From Ignavibacteria bacterium (GTDB lineage Bacteria > Bacteroidota > Ignavibacteria > UBA10030 > SZUA-254): a DNA stretch of 42,146 bases. The notes beneath the pieces are model-generated. The model was not told the DNA's origin, did no database searches, and saw only the letters and a program-made list of their open reading frames with translations. Below are positions 7,497 to 14,519 of this stretch, piece by piece. Position 1 is the stretch's first letter, and each line of letters opens with the position of its first letter. The DNA is taken from the NCBI GenBank assembly GCA_016178625.1, contig JACOSX010000040.1:1-42146 (forward strand). The letters run 5' to 3'. Made by a program: the position numbers and the translations under genes.

Positions 7497-8405
7497 TTAC
7501 GATTCCATCCGGAGTAACTTCGGCAGCACAAAGGTATGATATTTTGATAAGCGAAGCAATTCTTTGTTCAATGTCAACACACCAAACAACGCATAGATTG
7601 GGATTCGTAAAAGAACGCCACAAACGATGAACCAACGAACAATCCGCGCGATGGTTCGAGAGGAATGTTTCCGGAAAAAGATGATTTTACTCGTGTACAC
7701 GTACAGGAAAAACTTCCTCAGATCCCCATTGTAGCTTTGGTGTACCCGATGAATGACGGTCGCTGCGGGAAAGAAGTAAATATGATATCCAAGCAGCCGC
7801 GCGCGCAAACAGAAATCAGCGTCTTCGTAATACAGGAAAAACCGCTCATCAAATCCTTTCAGTCGCTCAAACACCTCGCGGCGAACTGCCAAGCAAGCTC
7901 CCGAGACCATAGGAACTTCTTCAGTCTGGGACGGGCAGGTGGTAGTAAGAGCGAGTGAGAGACGGTATGGCAGAAAGGATTCACACGCGACGGTCATCAG
8001 CGACGGCGTCTTCCAACAAGAAGGGTGATGTAGACCGAGTTGGTCAACTACCTTGGGACCGACGATGGCAGCAACAGGGTGGGTTTCAAAAAAGCTCACC
8101 AGATCATTCAGCAAATTATTCTGGAGAACTGTATCCGGGTTCAGGAATAATACAATCTTTCCCCGAGAGCGCGCGAAGCCCTGATTAACAGCAGCACCAA
8201 ATCCTACGTTCACCTTATTCTCAAGCAGAACCACATTGGGAAAAGCCGCACGAATCCTCACAACTGTTTCGTCCCTTGAGGCATTGTCAATTGCGATGAC
8301 CTCAAAAGGTACGTGGGTTTGTTCCGGCGTGAAGATCGAGCGTAGACACTCGACAATCACTTCGGCGGAATTATGGGTAACGATGATGATCGATAGGAAA
8401 TGCAA
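7497..8405 (-). CDS. family 2 glycosyltransferase, rhamnosyltransferase (WbbL)-like
   Basis: A GT-A fold enzyme of about 302 residues. It has FLSIIIVTHNSAEVI at the start, FEVIAIDNASRDET, the NVGFGAAVNQGF motif, LFLNPDTVL (the DxD equivalent), 'MVSGACLAVRREVFERLKGFDERFFLYYEDADFCLRA' divided over residues 170-210, and VIHRVHQS. This order is typical of WbbL/RfbF-type rhamnosyl- and related transferases, which agrees with rfbC nearby. The start is probably TTG at 8405, just after the upstream GT4 stop. No ATG is available close to the conserved N-terminus, and the longer open frame runs inside the upstream gene. A hydrophobic C-terminal segment (WFIVCGVLLRIPIYALFGVL) may bind the membrane. Confidence 0.85.
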   Translation of the reverse strand: MHFLSIIIVTHNSAEVIVECLRSIFTPEQTHVPFEVIAIDNASRDETVVRIRAAFPNVVLLENKVNVGFGAAVNQGFARSRGKIVLFLNPDTVLQNNLLNDLVSFFETHPVAAIVGPKVVDQLGLHHPSCWKTPSLMTVACESFLPYRLSLALTTTCPSQTEEVPMVSGACLAVRREVFERLKGFDERFFLYYEDADFCLRARLLGYHIYFFPAATVIHRVHQSYNGDLRKFFLYVYTSKIIFFRKHSSRTIARIVRWFIVCGVLLRIPIYALFGVLTLNKELLRLSKYHTFVLPKLLRMES

Positions 8406-8412
8406 TCCGGTT

Positions 8413-9531
8413 CTAAGAAATAGTCGAATCAATGAGTTGCTGAATCGACGCAATGTTCCGGGAGAGATCAAACAACTCCTCGGCCCGTGCACGCGCGGCT
8501 GTGCCCAACATCTCACGTTTGTTGGGGTCATGGATCAAACTGAGAATGGCGTCCCTCATTGCAGTGATATCGAGTGGGTCAATCAGGACGCCGCATTCCG
8601 ACGTTACTGCTTCGGGGATCCCTCCAACAGCAAACGTCACAACAGCTTTGCGCGATGCCATGGCTTCGAGAATCACGAGAGGAAAAGGATCTTCCCGGGC
8701 TGTCGATACGTAGATATCCATGATCGAGTAGTACTCAGCGACATTCTTTATGTTCTCGAGGAACATGATATCATTTCGTATCTGATCCTCATCGAGCATA
8801 CGATTGTATATGCGATTGAATTCGCGGTCTTCAGTTGTCCCGACGACAAGAAATTTGATCTTGACTTCCGTCCCTACGGCGTGCTTGAGAAGAGATGCAA
8901 GTTTTATGAAAAGATCACTGCCCTTCACCGCAGCGATCCGACCGACCGTTCCGATCACGAATTCATTCTCAAGACCAAGTGCACATTTGATTTCTCGAGT
9001 CGAATTGCCCCGACCAAATTGCTGCATGTTAATGCCTGCATGGACAACATGAATGCGTTCGCGTTGAATCTTCTGGACATCTGCAAGGTAGTTTTCCACT
9101 GCCTCAGAGACAGCGATGAATTGTTGTGAGAAACGCTTCACGATCCAATGTTCGAAGACACTCAACTCTGCAAATCCCATCGAAAGCTCGTGCACATGAG
9201 TGAGTGTGGGGATGCCGAGAAGCCTTGCATACACCAGCCACTTAGCGGGATGGATCGTATTGCAATAAACAAGATCGGGTTTGATCTCCCTGAGCAGCCG
9301 AACTCTGGAACCAATCCGCCGCACCTCACGCCAGTACTTCAACTCATCGGGATAGATAGGATCGAGAATTGTGGGACCGAGTGTCTTGAAACGCTCGATG
9401 AGCGGACCCTCCTCATTCATAATGAACGATAGCCGATATTTCGATCGGTCCAGCCACGCAGCGATATCGTGCAGCAAAAGGGGCGCGCCGGTGAGCGATG
9501 AGCTATGTGAGATGAAGAGGATGCGCTTCAT
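8413..9531 (-). CDS. family 4 (GT-B) glycosyltransferase
   Basis: A retaining GT-B enzyme of 372 residues. The N-terminal acceptor domain starts with ILFISHSSSLTGAPLLLHDIA. The C-terminal donor domain shows IGTVGRIAAVKGSDLFI and the EDPFPLVILEAMASRKAV motif, where the two glutamates of the E-x7-E site contact the nucleotide-sugar. It probably extends the glycan in the cytoplasm. It begins at an ATG without an evident Shine-Dalgarno sequence, 123 bases after the methyltransferase-flippase gene. Sugar specificity cannot be read. Confidence 0.88.
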   Translation of the reverse strand: MKRILFISHSSSLTGAPLLLHDIAAWLDRSKYRLSFIMNEEGPLIERFKTLGPTILDPIYPDELKYWREVRRIGSRVRLLREIKPDLVYCNTIHPAKWLVYARLLGIPTLTHVHELSMGFAELSVFEHWIVKRFSQQFIAVSEAVENYLADVQKIQRERIHVVHAGINMQQFGRGNSTREIKCALGLENEFVIGTVGRIAAVKGSDLFIKLASLLKHAVGTEVKIKFLVVGTTEDREFNRIYNRMLDEDQIRNDIMFLENIKNVAEYYSIMDIYVSTAREDPFPLVILEAMASRKAVVTFAVGGIPEAVTSECGVLIDPLDITAMRDAILSLIHDPNKREMLGTAARARAEELFDLSRNIASIQQLIDSTIS

Positions 9532-9654
9532 AATCGGGCGCTTGAAGATAGGGAAATTTCCGGTGATGGCAAAATAGAGACGATGCTGGTTCGCAGAGAT
9601 CGCTTCGAGTTTTACACAGGCCGGCAGTGAGGGAATGGCGAACGTAGTGGAAAT

Positions 9655-11073
9655 CTATGAGACGGGATACTTGCGGGAAAGCCAGGAAGCGAGAAGAAAT
9701 GTGGCAACATCTGCGATGCTGGTAATAATGCGAAGCAGGATTGCGCCACCGACAGCCAAACCCTGACCGATCTGCCCGCCGAAGAGGGCGACGAACACGG
9801 CTTCACGGATCCCAATCCCGCCAGAAGCCCCCGGGACAACGAAGCCCAGCACCCATGCGAAGGAGAACCCTGATGCGAACTCAATCCATGATGGGAGTGT
9901 GTTGAGAGGCCAAAGGGATTGCAGAATAAAATGAATGACGAAACCCACTGGCGCAAAATAGATGAGATACAGAAACAACGCGCAGATGATGCCCTTGGTC
10001 TGCAGGTACGAACGGCGAGCAACGAACCACGAGCGAAGAGATTTGGAAAGCATGACGCTTACCGCAAGTAGAACGAGAAGAACTGCAATGGCGCCGTACA
10101 TGATGCCCGACAGATTGCTCATCGGGAGAAACGGACGAACAAGGGATATGTTTCCCACCGAAAGGCCCACAAGGATGATCAACGCGGCGGCAATAAGGAT
10201 GAGACCGGCTTCGAGACCCGTCGTCAGCGTGGTAGCTTCAGTTGACACACTATACTTTGAAGCAAGAGCGATCCGGCCTGCGTAATGAAAAACATTTCCA
10301 GGGAGATACTTGGCGATCTGAGACCGACCCATGATCGCGTAGCCTTGTGAAAAGGGCATATACACGCCGATGTTTTCCAACAAACAAAACCACGCCTTTA
10401 TGATAAACAAGAATGCGAGATGAAAATAGGCAACGCCACACATAATTGAACAGAGAGCCATCGACCACGGCAGCGGGCTTCTGATAGAGATGACCTCGAG
10501 TGAGGGAAAACCAGAAAGAAACTCGGTAAAAGCAGGCTTCGACCAGTGGTTCAGGTGCCCCGGTGTGTTTCCCAGATCGCCCAGATATTTTCCTCGCGCA
10601 ACATTCAAAACACGCCATAACGGCTCACGAGGCACAGAGATCAGGAAGTGCTTGAACGGAAGCTTGAGCAGCGAGGTCATCCCACGGTGAGGATCGTCCA
10701 GATGTTCGAACACTTCGAGTGCAACAATGAGGTCGGCATCGCTAAACTGTTCATCGATATCATAGATTGAAAATATTTCGAAGCGAAGATCGGGATAGCG
10801 TGTTTTTGCTTCTTCGATGACATCGGGAGCAACGTCAATACCGCGATACGGTATACGTGGGTACAAACGACGCAAACGATCACCCACATCCCCTTCCCCA
10901 CAACCTACTTCAAGAATATTCCGCGCGGGGACATTCCGAAGCAGATCCTGAAGGCTCCCAAAAAAGCCCGACATTATCCATCGGACAATGGGATTCTTGG
11001 ATGCATACTTGTCATATAAATTGCCAGAGACAAAGTTGTCAGAGAGTTGTGTTTTTGTAGATAGAGGCGTCAT
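9655..11073 (-). CDS. fusion of a class I SAM methyltransferase with a UPF0104/LPG-synthase-type flippase-like membrane domain
   Basis: Residues 1-205 form a SAM methyltransferase: ILEVGCGEGDVGDRL at 53-67, an acidic ribose-binding GIDVAP, LIVALEVFEHLDDP, and a C-terminal HWSKPAFTEFLSGF segment. Residues 211-472 are hydrophobic and resemble UPF0104/AglD-type membrane proteins, including SQIAKYLPGNVFHYAGRIAL near 251-270 and GFVVPGASGGIGIREAVFVALFGG near the end. The usual first two membrane helices of that family appear shortened or absent. The ATG at 11073 overlaps the preceding stop (ATGA) and has AGGGAG upstream. A substrate-modifying and lipid-translocating protein is possible, but a deletion-born fusion of two genes is also possible. 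Confidence 0.75.
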   Translation of the reverse strand: MTPLSTKTQLSDNFVSGNLYDKYASKNPIVRWIMSGFFGSLQDLLRNVPARNILEVGCGEGDVGDRLRRLYPRIPYRGIDVAPDVIEEAKTRYPDLRFEIFSIYDIDEQFSDADLIVALEVFEHLDDPHRGMTSLLKLPFKHFLISVPREPLWRVLNVARGKYLGDLGNTPGHLNHWSKPAFTEFLSGFPSLEVISIRSPLPWSMALCSIMCGVAYFHLAFLFIIKAWFCLLENIGVYMPFSQGYAIMGRSQIAKYLPGNVFHYAGRIALASKYSVSTEATTLTTGLEAGLILIAAALIILVGLSVGNISLVRPFLPMSNLSGIMYGAIAVLLVLLAVSVMLSKSLRSWFVARRSYLQTKGIICALFLYLIYFAPVGFVIHFILQSLWPLNTLPSWIEFASGFSFAWVLGFVVPGASGGIGIREAVFVALFGGQIGQGLAVGGAILLRIITSIADVATFLLASWLSRKYPVS

Positions 11074-11663
11074 GAACTCGCTCCCTGCCTCATGAAAACG
11101 GCGACCTGGTTAAGACCAAATTGGAAACGGTGATATGTTAGAAGGCGAGCACCACACTGGTTCGCAAGCTGCCGGAGCGACCTCCCATCAAAGAACATCG
11201 TATGTTCTTCCGCAGCGTCACGGCTGAAAATTCCGAGACGGGCACCGAGCCGATGAATACCCTCAGCATACGGATGCGGTGTAGTCAGGACAAGTCTCCC
11301 GTTCGGACGAAGATAGGGCAGGATTGTTGCGATTGTCTTTGCCGGATGAGAGAGATGCTCCAGAATGGCGAGCATGAGAATGACGTCAAATTTTCCATCG
11401 ACCGGGATTCGCTCATTCTCAATATTCACGTGGTAAAAGTAATATTGCTGATAGCGGAGGCGGTTGACCGTCAGAACATTATCCAGCAGATCGACGCCTA
11501 CATACGATTTAACTGTAGGGGCATACTCGAGAATCTTTGCACGTCCACAGCCGATGTCAAGGATAGTTGCATCGGGCGGGATGAATTTTGTCGCTTGCTG
11601 AATTCGCTGCCGCTCGAGAAACGGCGAGAGTTTTCCTCCGACCTGCCCCTTGTCATGTCCCAT
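11070..11663 (-). CDS. class I SAM-dependent methyltransferase
   Basis: About 197 residues. Motif I is ILDIGCGRAKILEYA, followed by YVGVDLLDNV (acidic residue for the SAM ribose), DVILMLAILEHLSHPAKTI and LRPNGRLVLTTPHPYAEGIH, the Methyltransf_11 pattern. The tail HTMFFDGRSLRQLANQCGARLLTYHRFQFGLNQ is typical of enzymes in surface-glycan clusters. I chose the ATG at 11663 because AGAGGA lies seven bases upstream; it overlaps the end of the preceding GT2 by 11 bases. The substrate is unknown and may be the sugar handled by the adjacent GT2/flippase module. Confidence 0.82.
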   Translation of the reverse strand: MGHDKGQVGGKLSPFLERQRIQQATKFIPPDATILDIGCGRAKILEYAPTVKSYVGVDLLDNVLTVNRLRYQQYYFYHVNIENERIPVDGKFDVILMLAILEHLSHPAKTIATILPYLRPNGRLVLTTPHPYAEGIHRLGARLGIFSRDAAEEHTMFFDGRSLRQLANQCGARLLTYHRFQFGLNQVAVFMRQGASS

Positions 11664-12645
11664 GCCGTTGTCCTCTGGCATCGAGATCTTGCTTCTTGAT
11701 GCGAATGAGAACATCCTCCATCAGCTTGCGATTCTTTGCCGTGATATCGGAGAGAAGACCAAACAACAATATTTGGAATCCGATGACAAGCAAGACGGCA
11801 GCGATGATGAGTGATTGGATATGACCGGTCTGGACATGTGGCAGACTGATATAGAAATAGAAGAAACGAAGTACCAGTACAACACCGGGAACCGAGAAGA
11901 TGAGCGCCAGCATCGTGAAGACGCGGAGAGGATTGTACATCGTGTAGATGAGGATAACCGTCAGTAGGGACCGACTGACATACTCACTCATCGACGAAAA
12001 AAGGCGCGACTCGCGGAGCTTCTCATTCGTTTGGACTTGCACATGTGCGATAGAAAGGCCGCCGATGCCCGCCTGGATGAGCGTTTCGAGTGTGTACGTA
12101 AAGTCGGAGAATACATTGAGGCGCATCGCCGCGTCGCGATCGTACGCACGAAAGCCGCTCGTGACGTCGGGGATCTTCGTGTTGGAGATCGTCCGCACGA
12201 AAGAACTGCCAACGCGCTGAAGCAGTTTCTTGAGTGGCGAGAAGTGTCCAATGTTCATAATATCCCGTGAGCCGATGACGATGTCCGCCTTCTTCTCAAG
12301 AATAGGCTGGACAAGTTTCCTGATATCCTCTCCCCGGTATTGGTTATCCGCGTCGGTGTTGACGATGATGTCGGCACCCAGCTCGAGACACTTTTCCAAA
12401 CCGGCGGCGAAGGCAGTTGCAAGTCCCTGATTGAACGTGAGACGGACAATGTGGTGGACGCCGCAGCTCTGCGCAACTTCAGCAGTGCGATCGGTGCTGC
12501 CGTCATCGATAACGAGAACTTCAATTGCATCGACGCCAGGAATTTGCTTCGGGAGATCGCGCAGCGTTGTCGGCAGCGTGGCTTCCTCGTTGTAGCACGG
12601 TATCTGGATGATCAGTTTCATGGTCTGCTCGTCCTTGTTTTTCAT
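11653..12645 (-). CDS. dolichol/undecaprenyl-phosphate sugar transferase-like GT2 (DPMS/GtrB-like)
   Basis: A 330-residue GT2 of the polyprenyl-phosphate mannose/glucose synthase type. It has LIIQIPCYNEEATLPTTL, VEVLVIDDGSTDRTAE-like sequence, NQGLATAFAAGLE, the metal site NTDADNQYRGEDI, and 'VIGSRDIM....SGFRAYDRDAA'. Two C-terminal membrane helices (about 235-265 and 275-305) are GtrB/YfdH-like. Such enzymes make lipid-phosphate sugars for use outside the membrane by GT-C transferases, and two GT-C-like genes lie directly upstream. The stop of the upstream gene overlaps the ATG (TAATG). A second in-frame ATG at 12621 has AAGGA upstream and may be the real start. Confidence 0.85.
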   Translation of the reverse strand: MKNKDEQTMKLIIQIPCYNEEATLPTTLRDLPKQIPGVDAIEVLVIDDGSTDRTAEVAQSCGVHHIVRLTFNQGLATAFAAGLEKCLELGADIIVNTDADNQYRGEDIRKLVQPILEKKADIVIGSRDIMNIGHFSPLKKLLQRVGSSFVRTISNTKIPDVTSGFRAYDRDAAMRLNVFSDFTYTLETLIQAGIGGLSIAHVQVQTNEKLRESRLFSSMSEYVSRSLLTVILIYTMYNPLRVFTMLALIFSVPGVVLVLRFFYFYISLPHVQTGHIQSLIIAAVLLVIGFQILLFGLLSDITAKNRKLMEDVLIRIKKQDLDARGQRHGT

Positions 12646-14507
12646 TACAATTTGGTTCTCGATGGTCGCTCAAACGAATATGGGTTGACAATATCGGGCT
12701 TGAGCCAGCCACGAACTGGTTGGAACATATCTACGGCAATGTAGGGTGCGAGCACCTTTTCAATATTCACGACAGTTACCAGCGCGAGAGACGCCCCTCC
12801 TGGGGGAATGATAGGCAACGACTCCGATTGCCTGTTTTCAAATCTCACGAGCTGAGCATCCTTATCATATAAATGGTAGCTCAGTGCGGATCCAATGCCA
12901 CCCACCTCTCCAGTGGTTTTATTACAGATGACAACAGGGATCTGAAAACTTTGAATGGCAGCGCGAGCACTTATTGGTACTCCGGGATCGAGAAGAAGAA
13001 CAACAGACACTTTCCCGCTATCCGATCGCCCAAGGCAGAATTTCTCTAGCGCGGGAAGATCGAGGATGAAATTCAGATAGAATGTCACATTGCTGGCATC
13101 TATGAACGTCCCCCAGCCCGAAGTGTCGACGGGTGAAGAAGAAAAGTACTGCAGGTGATCGAACGAGGCTGAACTTGGCGACGTCAACATTTTAACAGAT
13201 GCTCCCGAAATGAAATATCGTGGATAATAAATGGGTGATCGGGCATCCACTTCTGCGTGAAGCGCACGCTCTGAGAAAATTTCTCGTTCAGGATTATAGG
13301 CACCGGGGAATTTTGCCATAACTAATTTCGCAATTGGACTGAACTCGGTATATGCATACCTATGGGTCGAGGAATAGACAAACGAGGCGTTGTTCAACAT
13401 GAAGAAGCCACAGATGAGCGCGAGGCGGCGAAGATCCAGCAAAGATCGAGATACTACCCCACGGTAGATGAAAAAAAGGACAATCGGCACAATCATAAGC
13501 GAATAACGATTAATCATATTCATCCCGGAGTTCCAGTTCACTTGCGAAGTGGAAACCGTCAGATAGAAAATAGTGAATAGAAAGCCAAGCATTGCTATTG
13601 ATGTAACCCTTCGTGCAATAAGGACAACCCCAACAATCAATCCTGGATAGAAAACCAGCACTCCTGAGTTGAAATCGAAGAGAAGGCTCAAAATCTTACT
13701 AGATGTAATGTACTCTTTCTGAGCAGCCCCCGCAGAAACCAGGAGACTGAATGACTGGAACTTCCAAAAGTACCATAACGGTGAGGAAAAAGCAAGCAGT
13801 GTCACGGCCAGTATGAGAAGGTAGCGCTTGGCAGATGCCCTCTCGATCCGAAGCAAATGAATATTCCGCCACAACAAGATCAACACCCAGGGAATAAATA
13901 GAATAAACTGTGATGCCGCGATGGCCGCACAGAAAAATGAAGCCACGTGCCGACCTTGTTGAGATAGAAGCAACGAAAGCAGGAAGAGACAATATAACAT
14001 CACCTCGGGACCCGGCCACTTGAGATACCAAAGTATCGGCCCAACTATGAACGTTAGAAGAAACAAGATCCGGTGGCGCTCAGTATTTAGACCAACAACC
14101 ATAAGCAACAGGATAAATAATACATTCGTAACCTCAAGCGCCCGCATCTCATCAGATCCGATTGCGTGCAGGAGTGTCTTGACCGGGAGTGCTGCCAGCG
14201 GATATGTGAAAAAATGAAAAGAGTAATAGTTACTATCAGGCGTCTGACGGTAATTATAGTGCATGTTGGCGACCTTGAGCGGACCGAAACTGGATTTCGC
14301 TCTCACTGTTTCGAAATCTGTTACGTCTTTCTCCCTGAGATCGAGAGAGAAGTGATTAAATAGAGACTGAAGTTGATGAAAATAATCGAGACCATCTCCG
14401 GTCATCGAGGGCGGGCTGGACCCAAGGTACCAAAGCCCTGCGATCAAGACAAGCAGCAGTGCAACAATCTGTAATGTGTTATATGGTAGGCCCTTTGGCA
14501 ACCGCAT
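12645..14507 (-). CDS. large polytopic membrane protein, putative GT-C-fold glycosyltransferase
   Basis: A 620-residue protein with about 10-11 predicted membrane helices in residues 10-400, then a soluble domain of roughly 200 residues, probably periplasmic. The first loop after helix 1 has SMTGDGLDYFHQ, an acidic pattern at the position where GT-C enzymes keep catalytic Asp/Glu. 'MNMINRYSLMIVPIVLFF' is typical of late helices in GT39/GT87-like proteins. No close named family was recognised. Twelve bases separate it from the next large membrane protein gene, and its stop overlaps the polyprenyl-phosphate sugar synthase-like gene, so a lipid-phosphate-sugar-dependent transferase is a reasonable inference. 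Confidence 0.7.
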   Translation of the reverse strand: MRLPKGLPYNTLQIVALLLVLIAGLWYLGSSPPSMTGDGLDYFHQLQSLFNHFSLDLREKDVTDFETVRAKSSFGPLKVANMHYNYRQTPDSNYYSFHFFTYPLAALPVKTLLHAIGSDEMRALEVTNVLFILLLMVVGLNTERHRILFLLTFIVGPILWYLKWPGPEVMLYCLFLLSLLLSQQGRHVASFFCAAIAASQFILFIPWVLILLWRNIHLLRIERASAKRYLLILAVTLLAFSSPLWYFWKFQSFSLLVSAGAAQKEYITSSKILSLLFDFNSGVLVFYPGLIVGVVLIARRVTSIAMLGFLFTIFYLTVSTSQVNWNSGMNMINRYSLMIVPIVLFFIYRGVVSRSLLDLRRLALICGFFMLNNASFVYSSTHRYAYTEFSPIAKLVMAKFPGAYNPEREIFSERALHAEVDARSPIYYPRYFISGASVKMLTSPSSASFDHLQYFSSSPVDTSGWGTFIDASNVTFYLNFILDLPALEKFCLGRSDSGKVSVVLLLDPGVPISARAAIQSFQIPVVICNKTTGEVGGIGSALSYHLYDKDAQLVRFENRQSESLPIIPPGGASLALVTVVNIEKVLAPYIAVDMFQPVRGWLKPDIVNPYSFERPSRTKL

Positions 14508-14519
14508 TTCGTCTGGATC

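Noticed and set aside
8236-9129. A 297-codon plus-strand open frame opposite a GT4 and a GT2 gene
   Set aside because: It is antisense to two well-supported genes and its translation (rich in Cys, His, Arg and Asn) shows no domain.
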